Of a stretch of DNA of 64,000 nt, positions 1 to 13,440 are shown in pieces. A program made the translations under genes and the position numbers. This DNA comes from Strigops habroptila. Its lineage: Eukaryota > Chordata > Aves > Psittaciformes > Psittacidae. The stretch lies in the NCBI RefSeq assembly GCF_004027225.2, contig NC_044288.2, positions 1,146,719 to 1,210,718 of the forward strand, written 5' to 3'. The notes under the pieces are model-generated. The model saw nothing but the letters and a program-made list of their open reading frames with translations. It was not told the origin of the DNA and ran no database searches. The stretch's first letter is position 1, and every line of letters starts with the position of its first letter.

Positions 1-1046
1 GAGGGCATTAAGATGAACGTGGCTATTCTGCCTGTTTGTCCTGTGCACCAGCCTGGTGTGTCCATGATGGGTCTGGGGAAGCCAGTCTGGATTTACCCCC
101 ATCCCATCCCCAGCTCTTTCTGCTGCCTCCCCGACATCCCCTGCTCAGAAGAAAACTCAAAGCCATGGAGGTGTCATGATTCAGACTGACACCGCCAACC
201 CACCTCAAAAGGACACATAACCTTTTGTGTTCTCAAAACCAGCCCAAAATCTGGCCAGCAGTGATGCATTTCCTGATGACCTGATGCATTTTGCTCTTTA
301 GGTAGGGATTTATCATCACCCTCCCCAATCTGCTTGGGTTCAGTGTGACATCACTCAGGACCTGGGTCCTCACGGCCACGATCCAAAAGGAAAAGTTCTA
401 GCTTTTTCTCCTAAACTGCATCATGAAGAGAACAGGCAGAGGGGTTTGCAGAGCTCTGCCCGATGTCCCAGCAAGCTCCCAGCTCCTTCCTACAAAGGTC
501 TTGGCACATCCCAGCAGCTCCAGCCCACCCAGTTCACCCCGAGCAGCCCGGCAAGAGGATGGCAGTTGTGAAATGAAGGCGGGTTCGGTTTTGGGGACAA
601 GAGAAGGGAGCTGGGACTGAGCGGAGGAGGAACGTGGAGAGAAGTGACCTCCTCTGATGGGCAGCTGGGAGAGGGAAGCGTTGGGTCCTGCAGGGTGTGC
701 GGCGGGGCCAGGAGTAACAGGTTGAACAAATCCATCACCCAGCAGAGTCACATATTGAGCAAAACACTATAAATATGAAAACACGCATTAACTGTCTAGA
801 GTACCGTATATGAGTAAACATCTAAAAGTAAGCTTGCAAGCAGCGGTGGTCTCCCCAGCTCTCCTCTCACCAACTGGTTTCCCTTTACAACAATTTACAT
901 TGTGCTCCCCCTGCATGACACCTTGGGCTGTGCCCGGCATGCAGCACATGGCTTGGACACATACAAATCCATCCCAGCACCGCTCAGCCACGACCCTTCC
1001 TAGTGCTGCAAAGGGTAAAACTAAACAGGAACAAGCCTGTTCAGTT

Positions 1047-1098
1047 CTTTTTCCCACTAAGTGAACCTGGACATTAGTGTTCATTTAGTGGGAACAAG
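1047..1098. repeat. Inverted repeat / perfect RNA-type hairpin
   Basis: The arm ttcccactaagtgaac at 1051-1066 pairs with gttcatttagtgggaa at 1079-1094, leaving a 12-nt loop. All 16 positions pair in RNA, one as G-U. After one mismatch four more pairs extend the stem (1046-1049 with 1096-1099). A third partial copy of the arm (gaacactaaatga) follows at about 1101-1113, and the string cctggaca occurs both in the loop side and after it. It could be a small palindromic mobile-element remnant or a non-coding hairpin; the length is marginal for a microRNA precursor. Confidence 0.6.
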
Positions 1099-1579
1099 AT
1101 GAACACTAAATGAATACTAAACCTGGACAAGCGTGGAGCATGGCACAGCAGCAGAACATCCCGCGGGCAGCGGTGAGGAGCTGGTGAAGCTGCACCAAAG
1201 CCTGCTGCTGGTTTGCTACTTTGCAAAGAAAGTGAATAAATACAAAACCCGATGACATTTCCTGCTGCCGAGGAACAAACAAGCCTGGTCTGTACTCACT
1301 GCGCAGGAAAACTGAGGAGTAGGTGGCAAAGGAGTCGAAGATGCTGTTGGATGCCATCCACCTCGTCCCGTATCCTGGCTCCTGTGGAGGAGCTGCTGGC
1401 TGGTGGGAGGAGGAAGAGGAGGGACGGGAGAGGAAGAGGAAAGCCCCGCTGCCAGTGGCAGGTAGACTCGGGCTGGCTGGTGGTTGTGTGGTCGCACAGC
1501 AGAGCTGCTGCTCAGCATCCGCTGGTGGGAGAGCGGCATCACCTGATGCGCGGCGTCACCGGACCGGTGATGTCCTGCG

Positions 1580-1830
1580 GCGTCGGGTGCTGGGTTTGGG
1601 GGTTTTCCCCTCTATATATTTTGCTTTACTAGTAATTCTATGGTTTGCAGTTGGTGGTTCATGGGAGGCTCGCTCGGACTCGCAGCTGAGTGACAGACGG
1701 GAGCAATGGAGACATTTCTCTTTAATTAATTATATTGTTGCCTTAGAAGAAAAGAAGAGGAGAGCCCGTAGATTCCTAATTGGGCGATTGAAGTAACAAC
1801 CCATTTACATGCCGTGGTTTTCTCCTTTTA
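1580..1830. promoter_or_regulatory. AT-rich island, candidate distal regulatory element
   Basis: An abrupt AT-rich patch in GC-rich flanks. It contains a TATATA-like run (about 1612-1620), TTTAATTAATTA homeodomain-type sites (about 1720-1732) and TGGTTTGC/TGTGGT-like words. No open frame of note crosses it. The candidate enhancer assignment rests on composition and motif density only. Confidence 0.35.
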
Positions 1831-2753
1831 ACTGCCTTTTCTCCCACATTCACCACTTGTCTGTATCCTAATTTTGAGCTGTACACAACTTCCCGACTCC
1901 CAGCCGGGTATGGGGACTGCGTGCCGAGACTGTTTCCATATGTGTAGATGGGTGGTTCTTCTTCAGAAGGATTTGATGTGAATTAGTATTAAGCAAAAAT
2001 ATGAAGCACATGCGGCAGAATAAACAGCGCCAGCTGCGGAGGGGGGACAAGAGAAGGCAGAGAGGGCTGGTGAGGAGGAGGAGAAGGAAGGCAGTGGGTA
2101 CAGTGACCTCCTGCTTTGCCTCAAGGACAGCAGATAATTCTTATATGCTTTTTTAAGTAATAAGGCCGATCCAGTAATACATGTACAGCAAATTTCCAGG
2201 AGCTCCTAAAGGTGCCATTTCTTCTGGACCACAGAAACACCAGCACCCGATAGGTGCTCATGACTGGAACAGGAGCTGCCTCCAGATGCTGACTCGCCTG
2301 TGGCTGGTGGGTTCTCATAGAAAATTGCGATTATCACCCTTGGAGATGAATGTTCCCTAAATGGGAAGAAATGTAGAACTGAAACATGAGATGATATTTG
2401 TCCTTTTCTTTTTCCTCCTTGTAAGAAAAAGCGAAGGGAGCTCTCTGTTGGAGTAAAACAAATGCAAGCTAAGTCTGAGCAATTAAAATCCACAGGCCAT
2501 AGGATGCAAGGCAGCAGACACTGGCGAGAAAAGTATGATTTCAAGGTATTTAGGCTTTGGTGTTCATCACGTCTTGCCACAACCATTCTCCGTTGAGTTT
2601 TTCATCTGATGGATGCTGGTGGTCAGACGTATCAAGATGTTATCAGCTGAGACATTACAGATTGCTGCAGAGTTATTAGAGGCTGGGGGTGGGAGGGAAG
2701 AGCTGCTTGTATTTACTACAGCTGAAACCGCTTGTTTGCTGCTTTTAAGCAAA

Positions 2754-2763
2754 GGGGGGGGGG
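2754..2763 (+). repeat. Homopolymer G run (10 bp)
   Basis: An uninterrupted run of ten G, followed about 60 bp later by a second run of eight G at 2819-2826. Such paired G tracts are prone to length variation and sequencing error and could take part in quadruplex structures. Confidence 0.9.
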
Positions 2764-5700
2764 CAAGTGGTTTCAGAACAGTGAAGGGGGCAGAGGTTGT
2801 GCAAATGCTGGCACAAAAGGGGGGGGAAAAGCAACCCAGTCTGGAAACACCCGCTGCTGTACAGAGTAGGGTCTGTGGCTCTGAACAGCATCACCTTGTC
2901 TTGCTTGCCAGACACCCGCCACAACCACAGCTCCAGCCACAGGGTGGGAGGCTACACACAGCCAGACTGCTCCTACCAGAGTGGTGGCATCACCCCCCAG
3001 CTCCCCAGCAGTGGGGGACACGGAGCTCTGGCCCTCACCGTGGTGCAGAGGAGACCAGGGCAGCTCAGCGCAGCAGCATGCCTCTTGCACCCCTGCCTGC
3101 TTCAGCCTCACAAGGCTCTTGGGCAATAGTCAGGTTTTTTTCAGCCTAGTTTTGGACTTCATGGCTGCTTTCCTGCAGAAGAGGGGTGAGAGTCTCAGCC
3201 CTCACCTGGCTCAGGTCCCACTGGGGTCAGTGAGGAGAAAAGTCAGGATGCAAAGGAGGAGGAAAATCAGGGGAAGGGAGGTGCTTCCCACCCGCCACAT
3301 TGTTAGGAGCTAGATGGGGGCTTTGGTCCAGCTGTGCTGGTTCACACACTGACCAAACATCCTTCAGCAGCACTAACTGGGGGAGGCTCCGGGTGGGGCT
3401 TTTCTTCTCCATCACCCTCCCAACCATCCCCTTTTCCCTAAAACATGGCTGTGCCATCCCATGGACGTAGCGCTGAGCCTCTTTAGCACAGCCAGGGCTG
3501 CTGGTCCTGGCCATCATCCTCATGTGATCCACAAATCAACTGTTATCATAAAACTTCTCCTCTTGCCCCTTCCAATCATGTTTTTTTCCCCATGTGGGGT
3601 TTTAAATTAAAATGCGCCCAATTGCTCTTGCAGCCGGGTGTAAGGGGGGTTACGGGGCTGCAGCCTGCTGGGGTTCCATTTGTTATCCAGGCATGGTACT
3701 AGCACATGTCAGGGCAATGAATGACCAGCCCAGGCAACACACTTAATTACACACATTTACCTGCATCTCGGTGAGAGTCAGGGGCATTCCCAATGCTTTA
3801 GTGTTCACCAGTGCTTGTGGAGATTCCAAAATTCCTCCCCAAAGCCCCAAGAGGCTCCAGAGCGATTTGAGGACAAAACCCATGTTAAATTCTTGCCCTT
3901 TTACATCCGTTTGCAAAACTGGGTCCTTCTTCATGAGCGGTGTTACCATGGGAGCTGTGAAATCGAGCCAGGATGAGGAGAAACACCTATCCCAGAGAGC
4001 ATACAAGGGAATTTAAACTGATTGAGGAAGCCTCTGGGAGCGAAGATGCTGTTCTAGTTGTACTTGCAAAACACGGCTCAGGAATGGGCAGGTTTTAAGA
4101 ATAACTGATTAACAGCTTTTGTGCAATTAATCCGCCTCTGGGATGGTCCCCCCTGTTCAGAGCCCAGTGAGAGCTCTCCCATGCAGCCGCAGCACAGGCT
4201 TGGCTTCGGGTGGGTTTGTTCACTGTGTGAAGGGAAGAGCTTTGTGGTGGGCAGAGGCACGCAGGCACATTGCAGAGGATGAGTATTTCCTGCCAGTAAT
4301 AACATTGATAGAAAAAAACCATTAAAAACCCCAGGTCCAAAACTTCCCCCTGGCTCTCACCACCTGGAAGCTCTGGGTTTGCTCTGCGGGCATTGCTGCA
4401 AGTGAAGGGCAAACCCAAAAAGCCACTGAGCCCCCATGTGCTCCCAAAGGTGCAGTGGGTCCAGCAGCACCATCCACACACACCCCCACCACCCTGTGCA
4501 GTCCAAGCGCCAGGGAAATGCAAGAATTAAAGGCTTTAGCACCCATGGGTGTGCTCTGTAGGGAAAACTGCTGCAGTGCTCCATGCTTTCCAGACACCAT
4601 CGCTACATGCAAGGCAGTGACTTTCACATTATAGATGAGAAGATGATTGGTACTAAAATGTCCATTCATGTGGGGAGGTGGCTGAAAGCAGGCAAGTGGT
4701 GCCCTTAACAGCGCAGAGCCCGGCATGTCTGTGATGTGCCGTGTCCTTTCAGCATGCAGTGTTTTAGCCACCAGCCATCCCAAAGCAGAGGGGCTGCTCA
4801 GGTCCCTCTGCAACACCCCAGGCTGGTGGCGGTGCCCAGGCAAGCCTGGCCAGGGCACAACTCATGTGCCTGAGCCATGAGGCCACGACGGCACAACCCT
4901 GCTCCACTGCCAACCCCGGCACCCAGCCCTGCGCTGACTCTGCCTGGAGCAATGGGAAAGGAGGCATGTGATCAGCTCCATGAAAACTATCATGACCCAG
5001 GAACAACTCATGGTTGTCCGAGCTTCATCCCGGAGCTTCCTCACCGGCGCCAGGGCGCTCTGGGAATGGCGGTGGCCGGTACACAGCCTGGGCTGAGCGG
5101 AGCCGCGCAGGCACAATGCCGGCGTTGTAACCCCAGCAGTGGCACAGCCATGCGGAGCGACGCCGCCTGACCCCGAGCAAGGACCAGCCACGGGATCGCT
5201 CCATCACAGCCGCCTTGTTTTCCCTGTGCATCTCAGTGGGGGCCTGGGAGCCTGGTGACCCAGGGCCCCGATGCTGAGCTGGTGCAGGGGCTGAGGAACG
5301 AAGCACAAGGAAATTTGCTTTCCTTTTTGTCTTTAAATACATCTGCCTGTTCTGAAGCACCCAGGGGATGGTACTGCGATTGCCCACCCATTCCAACTGC
5401 TGCTCTCACAAATGGCAAGGCAAAAGCAAACAACAATTTATGGCAAAGAAGGTGGATTTTTGTGTCTGGTCTGTGGTCTCGGAGTGTACGTTCTCCAAGC
5501 AGACTCTCCTGCAGAACCCAAGGAAGCTGGTGGGTTCTCACTTGACACGTCTCCCATCAGGGATGACCATGCCAGAAGTCAATCCAGGTTTACCAGCAGA
5601 GAGGAGTCCAGGAGCAGCCTGAGGTCCATTCCCCACTGTGCTCGGTGGTATGGCCCCACCACCACATGCAGCAAGAGCAGAGGTGTCCTGCAGCAGAGGC

Positions 5701-5861
5701 CATGGAGGGGAAGCTCCAGGCATTTATTTCTAAGAGTGTATTTTGCAAGACTGGGCATTAATAAGGAAAAAACATGTGGAGAGCTTGAGGGAAACTGCCA
5801 TCACCCTCCAGCTTTCTTGTTTCCCTCCCCAGGACACAGGGTTGGATTTACTTTACTAAAC

Positions 5862-5933
5862 AGAAGGAAGGGAAGGGAAAGGGAAAAGGAAAGGGAAAAG
5901 GGAAAAGAAAAAGGGAAAAGGAAAGAGAAGGGA
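5862..5933 (+). repeat. 72-bp pure purine tract (GGGAAAA-type)
   Basis: Every base from about 5862 to 5933 on the plus strand is A or G, built from irregular ggaaag/gggaaaa words. Long mirror-like polypurine tracts are known to form triplex H-DNA. This one also contains many GGAA cores (ETS/PU.1-type half sites). It accounts for the lysine/glutamate-rich open frame seen across it, which I do not regard as coding. Confidence 0.9.
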
Positions 5934-8900
5934 CATCATCATCCCTGGGGGAGCCCAGCAGAGCTGCAGGGCTGCCATGGCCTCAGTGGGTACCCAGCAC
6001 GCATAACAGGTGATAGAACCCACACACACATGCCCCACGCTGCTTGGAGATGGATTCATGTGAAATAGCCTGGACTTCAGAGGAAAGATGGAAATTCCAG
6101 CCCCTGAACACTCAGTAAATCAACTGTTATTAAGGTGGTGGGTTGGGATTGAAGAAACTGGGGTCTGACCCCCAGCCCAGTCACGACCTCAGGCATCTGC
6201 TCTCAGAAACAAGATCCTCTTTGAACCCACCCTGCAGAAAGCATCCCTGAAAGCAGTGCTGGAAGGGGACTAGGATGGGGTTAAATCCCTGATCCCAGGA
6301 GGGTTTGACCATCACCAGCTCTGAAATCCCACAACCAGCCTCCAGTGCAGCAACTGGCTCTGCCATGTGTAGGAAGGACCCTGAGCCCTCCTGGTGGGGG
6401 CCAAAGCTACTGCAGTGACAGTAATACACAGAGTTTATTACCAGCTGCTCACGATTCATTCCTGCATCCATATTGCAAGTACTGTGTTTTATTTCAGAGG
6501 CAAGATCTTCATTAGGATTACTACCGAGTTACTTGCTTTCCTCTAGAGAGTAGAGATTCAAACCAGAAGAGCTAATGGCTTAAAGACCAGGGATGAATTT
6601 AAAAGGATTCAACCCGTGGTGTACTGTTCCCATTCGTGCAACACCCCTCTTGCTAAACAGAAGAACACTGCCTCTGTTTATTACTCTTTTTCCTTTTCTT
6701 GTCCTTTTTTCCCCACTCATAGGCAGCTGTTGCTCTTGATCGCATCTGTAGCAAATCTGCACTCAATCCTCCACTGACAGTGCAGAAGAGGGTGGAAGAC
6801 TGGAAGGGCTGATCCCAGCGCCCGGGATGTGGCAGGGAGGGAGGGAAGGGCTGTAATGGGAACAAGAGGCTCTGTCTGGGCCAGTTCCCAGGAGCAGTCC
6901 CTGCTCCAAACCCCATCCCCTCCCCAGCCCATTTGCCATGACTCCGAACCTGCGGGATCCAGCTCCACCTTCCCCGGGGAGCCCTGAGGATGAAAGCACA
7001 GAGAGAAGCAGCTCAAGGTATTTACTCATTGCTTTCCGTTTATTCCCTTTCATTCCACCATTGGTGGCCTGAGGGCACTTTGCTGCAGAGCAGGGCAATG
7101 CCAAAAGGAGGTCGGCAGAAGGTTCCCCTGTGTCACTTCACCCCTGCAAGGTGGGGCTGGTATTTTGGAGAGGATGGAGAGCTACTGCTGCCTGGGAAAG
7201 GCACCCTGGGGTGACCCAACTGCACCCAGCTCTGCACCCACCGCTGCGAGGTTTCACCACATCACCTCGGGCAGGTTTTGGTTTTAATATGGCGCTTTGG
7301 GCTGGTGACAGGCAGCGGGATGGTGACAGGCAGCGGTCGAGGGGCTTCCGAGATGCTGCTTAATAGGCAGCTTCTGCAGAGCCTCATCTGCTTGGGCCTA
7401 GGAAAGCAATGGTCAAACTTGCTTTTCCCCTGTCCTGGTGCAAAGCAGCTATAACCCTGCTGAGGACAAAGAGACCCATCGACACACGCAAAGGCAGCTC
7501 AAACACAAACAGCATCTTTTAACCACAGAAAAAAACAATCGAGGGCCAAATATGGCTGCCCCAGATTTGGGGGCTGACAAAGCCATGCATGGCCGGGGTG
7601 AGGAGCTGCAGTGGGATCTGCCTGGAGCAACAAGCATCCCTGCCAGGGAGCAGCCAGGACGTGGGGATGCTGGGAGCAGAGACACCAGGAGCAGGGGCTC
7701 GTTCGCAGCAGGATGGGGGCACTTTGCCCCCAGCTGCCAAATTCTGCAAACTTCCACCCACCGTAAATACACATCGAGTCATTTGCGGCCCAAATTACGC
7801 TGATGATTATTGGTGGCATCTCACCATAGCCGGCGCGGGGAAGGTTTAACACTGCAGCTGCAGCATCCCCAAATGTAAGCACAGCGATAACAGCCCGAGA
7901 CCCCCCAGCCCTTCCCTGTGAGATGCAAAGGGCCCTGCGAGGGCCACCCACTGGGAGACAGTGCTGGTGGCACGTCCAGGGTTCACCTTTGCTACTCAAA
8001 GAAGAATCCGTGGTGGTGGGGGATGCTCATGCGCAGGAGGGGGCACGTCCACCACCTACAGCACCTGATTCCCCTCAACACCTCCTGCTTTCACAGAAAC
8101 CCCCCCGTGCCTCCCCCAGCACTGCGGCTTCTCAGAAGGGCCACGGCCCCGCGTTTGGTTACTGGAAGGGTGCAGGAGGCCCCGGGCAGCTCCTTCCTTT
8201 CTCACCACGAGTTTTTTTTCTCTTGCTCTTTCTTTTTTCATTGAAACCCTTCGAGTGAGGGCTCAGTGCGTCAGGAGCGAGCCCCGGCGGAAGCAGCACC
8301 GTGGGGCGCCTTGTCACGAAGGCGGTGGCAGGTGATAGGGACAACGGCAGCACCGCGGGCAGGATTTGGCAGGGGATGGCTGTGGAGCACCAGGGAGCAG
8401 CCCCCAGCCTGGGCAAGGAAACCTCTGGGCAGCACCACACGATGCTTGGAGGGGCTTCAGGGCACCCCTGAGAGTTTGGGAGTGAAGCAGCGGTGGGTTC
8501 ACACTGGGAGAAAGTTCCCTCCGTGGGGTGTTGTGGGGGTGACAGGGAAAGGGGAAGGCATACGGGAGAGGAAGAGGATGGGGGAAGCGATGCTCGAGCA
8601 CCGGCGCGGTCCAGCCACGCTTGCGGCAGCTATTTAAAGAGCAGAGCGTGGGAAACTTCTTCAGACGTGCGGTTTTCTAAGCGAGGGACTGGTGTCTGCA
8701 GCCGCCGGGTGAGTCACAGCACAGCAGGGGGGCCACGGCAAAAAAGAAACAGAAAAAGGCAAAAACCCCAGCGCAAGCCCAGCCCAGCGGCGGGTGTTAT
8801 AGTGCCGCTGCCTCCGAGGACCCGCAGCGCCGTTACCTCCTGCACAGCAAATCAAGGTCAGATTTGTTTGGAGGAGGAAGCTCCAAAAAGTTGTGTGTTG

Positions 8901-9386
8901 GGTTTTTTTTTTCTGTCTCTTTAAACAGAAAAACTGTCCCCTGCCTCCAACAAACAAAGAAACCCCAAACCTCTTCTGTGAAATTGTATCACAGGAGGGA
9001 TGCTATGGGCACCTCTGACCTAGAGGAGACCTTTGAGGGGAGCCTGGGTAGCTCCAGGACCTTAGGCAGATGCAGGGGTCGAGCACCCCCAGCACCATCC
9101 CCTGGGAAGGAACTTGGAGGACCTGGCCACCAGTGCAGAGTTGGGCCTTCCCTGGGCCAGGAGGGCTCCAGGTGAAGCCCAGCTCTGCCCCTGACCATGG
9201 AGCCGAGCGGGGCTGGGGCTGGCAAGCACAGCCAGTCATGAAAAGGCCTTTTTCCCATTCCTTAAGACGTTAAAAACTTCCCTGCAAAGGGTTTCAGCTG
9301 CTGTCTTAGCAATAAGGGAAACTGAGGCACAACCCAACACATGTTCCCGGTTCAGTGTGGGTTAGCAGGGTTATAAACCTGGGGGT

Positions 9387-9482
9387 TTGGCCTCCCACTG
9401 CTTTTCAGCCTCTACTTTCTTGTTGGCCTCCCATCACTTTTAGGCCTCCCACTCTTTTTCAGTCTCTACTTTGTTGTTGGCC
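9387..9482 (+). repeat. Short imperfect tandem duplication
   Basis: The word ggcctcccact/atc followed by cttttcag and ctctacttt-ttgttggcc recurs with a period near 57 bp, with a shorter internal ggcctcccatcactttta copy between. It is a local duplication of about 1.7 units with no similarity to a named family that I recognise. Confidence 0.7.
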
Positions 9483-11929
9483 ATTCTGGAGCGACCGGGG
9501 CTGTTGAAATGGCATTTTCCTGGGTGAAAAATACACATTTCTGGCTCTCTCAATACCATCACACGTGTGGTGTGAGATCCTTGGAGCTCCCAAATAGGAT
9601 CAAGCAGGTGGATTTGACCAGCGGGAGCTCAGAGGTTGTTTTCCCTGGGTCAGCGTCAGTGCAGAGACACTCCTGGGGTGATGGGTGCTTCAGTGGGTGC
9701 TGGTGACACACATGGGGGGCACAGGCAGTGCCAGGGCTCACACCTCCTGCAGGCACCACCGAGTCTTCTCCCGAAACGAAACCGCTCTGAGACTGAAGTT
9801 CTGAATTCTTGTCATTTGCTCTGAATCACTTGGAACAACTCCTGCAGGTGACTCAACCTGGGAGAAAAGCACCAAGAATAAATCACAGACCACATTTCAG
9901 TCCCATCTGGGAGGTACCGGGAGGGGAGGTCAGGGCACATGTGGTGTTGTGCTGCCAACAGTGATGGGTGGTGGGTGACTCCAGCACTGAGCTGGGACAG
10001 CAGACAGGGCCTGCCCTTTCCCCAGCTGCTTTGGGGGCAAGAATCCACCCAAAATACAGTTTTTCCTAGTTCTGGAGCAATTTGGGGAACTGCAAAAGAA
10101 AATACCGAGGGTCTGAACCCAGCAAAGCAGATGAGAAAGGGTAAAAAAAAATACAGCGAGGTTTGCACTTGGGTTGGGAGGAAACGCTTCATTTCAGCCA
10201 TCAATTCTTCCAAGGTTTTAATTTAGAAAGTAACAACTTTTTGTGTTGAAGCTACTTCCCACAGGCTGTCTCACCTGGCTAAAGGGAAATCCAAACCCCA
10301 TTGCTGCAAGCCCACGGGGCTTGACCTGCACGTCCCCCTTGGCACACCCGGGGTGCCATGGGCTGCTCTGGGTGACACTGGGAACAGTGGCAGAGCCAGG
10401 AGTGGGCACAGTGTGAGGACAGGGACAGTGGCTCTGGCTCTGCGCCGCTTGGGAGGATTCAGGAACTGGTGCCTGAACTCTGCAGGAACCACACAGTCAC
10501 ACACAGACACAGACACAGCCCAAGGGTCACCTTATCTGTGACCTCGTTACCTGATGTGAAACCAGCCCAGTGCAGGGGCCAGTGGGATCCGGTCACCCTG
10601 AACAGCTGCAAATGTGGTCCCTGCAATAGGGAAGGGCTGCGGGAAGCCCCAGCCCTCACTGGGGTGTTCCTCTGGGGACACCAGTGCCAGACAACCAGAC
10701 CAGTGTGGAGATGGCTTTGCACCATTTCTGCCCCAAAACCACTGGGGGTTTTGCTCCAGGGGCCATGGAGAGGAGTGAAGTGGATGGGGGAACACACTCA
10801 GAGCAGGGCCAGGCTGCAGGCAGGACCCCAGCGCTGAGCACCTCCATATGCCCCTGCTGTCACCCGCTGCCCCCATGGCCAGGAGGAAGCAGGGGCGGGC
10901 GTCCCCCGTCCCCCCCAGCAGACAGAGCTGTGCATGAGGTCATGAAATGGGCTGTTTTCTCAGCAGACAGGACCCGCAGCAGGTTCCGGGGCCGGGGGGG
11001 CCGCGGTGCAGTGGCTAACACAGCCCAAGCAGAAGTCTGTGCCGCGCTGGGGAAGTGGCGGTGGCCGATGGCTGCTGCCGGCGGGAGGGAAGGAGACGTG
11101 GCTTCCAGTGACCCCAACTGCAGCTCTCAGGGGTTGAAGTGCTGCAAACCCCGTGGGGATTTCTCTTTCTAGCGAGGGTTTGTGCTGAACTACCGTCTTC
11201 TAGCACCTTGCTTCTCTCTTCCCCAGCACACAGTGGGGGCCAGTGCTTGCAGAGAGGCAGATGCCAGCCCACTGCTTTGCCCTTGCTGGGCAGATGGACA
11301 CAGTGCTGGATCCCTGTGGCACTTGGGGTGGCCCTTCCTGACCATCGCAGAGCCCCAAGATCGCGGGTCCAGGGTGTTGGACTGGCCTAGGTACAGAGAG
11401 GGAGGAACAGACCCCAGGTCAGCACTGCCTTTGTGGGATAACGCAAAAGGAAAAAACATCACCAAATGATAAACAAAACACATCCGTAACAACAACAACT
11501 AAAGCCAAAACAAAGCAAAATAACAGTTCTGATAGTTTCCAAAAGAGACATGACAAGCCTGGGCTCCCCGCTCCTCCTGTGTTACCCATGAGCATCCCAG
11601 TGATGCATCTCCATCCCTGGAGGTGGCAGGGAGCAGGGATGGGGCACTGGGGCTGCCTCTGCTACCAGCCCCACCCCACCTTGCTGGCACCATGCCATGG
11701 CTGTGGGGACACAACTGCACACAGGTCCCATCCCCTCTCTGGGGATGGATCCCAGTTGGATGATGCGAGTCACAGGGTGAGGATCTTTGCCGTTGGCACA
11801 AGCAGTCGGCCCAGCCCGGCCCCATACGCTGCCTGCAGCAGCAGCAGCAGCACACAGCCCATAGGGATAATTCACCACGAACCTCACACGCAGCCATGGC
11901 CGGTGCATTTCCCTAATTATCAACCTGAA

Positions 11930-12125
11930 ACTTTTCATTAGCAATGACTTATTAAGCAGGATCAACCCATCTCCCAGCTGGCAGTGAGTAACAAGTGTTT
12001 CATTAAGCGATCAGGAGCTAATGCAAGCTGCACCCGCTGCATCCGCAGGGCTCTGTACTTCATTAGCCAGGGATTATTATGCCATTTATAATTAAAAGTT
12101 CAATGATTTCAATACACTCAGCAAT
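11930..12125. promoter_or_regulatory. AT-rich island, candidate distal regulatory element
   Basis: It contains several cattaa/aattaat words and a palindrome-like attattatgccatttataattaaa core near 12073-12095, in otherwise GC-rich DNA. This fits a homeodomain-bound conserved non-coding element. Identification is by composition only. Confidence 0.35.
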
Positions 12126-13279
12126 CGTTGGAGGTGGTCACCCAGCAGGCAGGAAGGATCAGGGAGGGCTCCTGTACACGGCCTGTGCTATGCTGCTGGG
12201 AACACCTCCCCATGGATTTGGCTACTGAGCAATTTGACCAATTCTCCAGTTTTCCCAACAATTCCCTGCAATTCCCAGTTTTCCTCTTTTGCCAGGGAGG
12301 ATGCAGCACCCAGGGGCTTCTCCAAAGGCCGCAGCCATGAACTCCACAGCAAAATCCCTGCTGGGCACTGCAGCAGCAAGCACAGAGCAAAGCTCCAGCA
12401 TTCCTCGTGCCCGGGGTCTTCATGGACAAACCCCGCAGAGCAGCTGCCCTCCAGCAGCACCGTTTCTGTTTTACAGCAGCACTGCAGTCTGGAGCAGCCT
12501 GGTGGTTTGGTTTGATTTTAACCCAATAGAAATGTCTCGTTTCTGATCTAACTGGCAGCGTTGTTTCCAGGGAAAGACCAGCCTTCTCTGCCCCACCACA
12601 AAAAGACAAACTTTCTAGATGAGCTGATGGCTCATCCTATTCCAGATTTTGCCAAACCCCCCCGCTGTTATTTTGACCTAGAACTCAGTGCTTGTGCCCA
12701 TCCCAGGGATGCTGCCAAGGGTGAAACCAGCCCTACAAAAAACACATCATTTCCCTCAATGTGGGTCCATGCTGTCCTGGAAAGGACCCAGCCAGCTTGA
12801 GATTTTGTGCTGAAAGGTGCATCTGGACCAGCATCTGCAAACCCAAGACCGTTCCCAAGCAGCAACGGCCACATGGATAGTCTCAGCATGTTCAAGAGCA
12901 GCAGCAGCATCAGAAGAAACAGTTAGGAAGGGAAATTTCGAATTGGAGGCAACAGGCTGAGCTCTTCTCTTGGCCAGGAATAATCCCACAAATTTCAGAT
13001 GAGTGAAGCAAGTGCAAATTGATGCTTAGTTTGTTTCACAGCTCTGACATTTCAGTCTTGTCAAGAAAGAGGATATATGAGAATAGAGGGGGTTTCGTGA
13101 CTCGTTTTAAAGCAGGGAAGGGAACAAATGCTTCCCTGATGGAAACGGAGCCACAGCATGTGAACATTCGCCGCGGCATGGAAACAAACCCAAACCAAAC
13201 CCAAAGTTGTCCCAGTGCATCCCGGGCTGGGGCAAAACCTCCCAAAGCAGCCACTCACCCTGAAGGAAGAAACCTTTAA

Positions 13280-13440
13280 CAAAAGGACTAATTAACAGAA
13301 GCCTTTATCCCTACACCAATAATTTAAACCCAACGAGCAGGGAAAGAAAAACCACACTCCCATTATTTCAGGCTCGCTGAGTTTGGTCAGTTGGGTTGTG
13401 CTTTTTCATTAGGCTCTTTCTTGCAATAAGTAATTTTCCT
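13280..13440. promoter_or_regulatory. AT-rich island, candidate distal regulatory element
   Basis: The sequence holds ggactaattaacag, aataatttaaa and ctttttcattagg words with little GC, between GC-rich flanks. No gene feature is visible. Confidence 0.25.

Noticed and set aside
5412-6068. 218-codon open frame with Lys/Glu/Arg repeats
   Set aside because: The charged part is the translation of the polypurine tract, and the rest has no similarity to a family.
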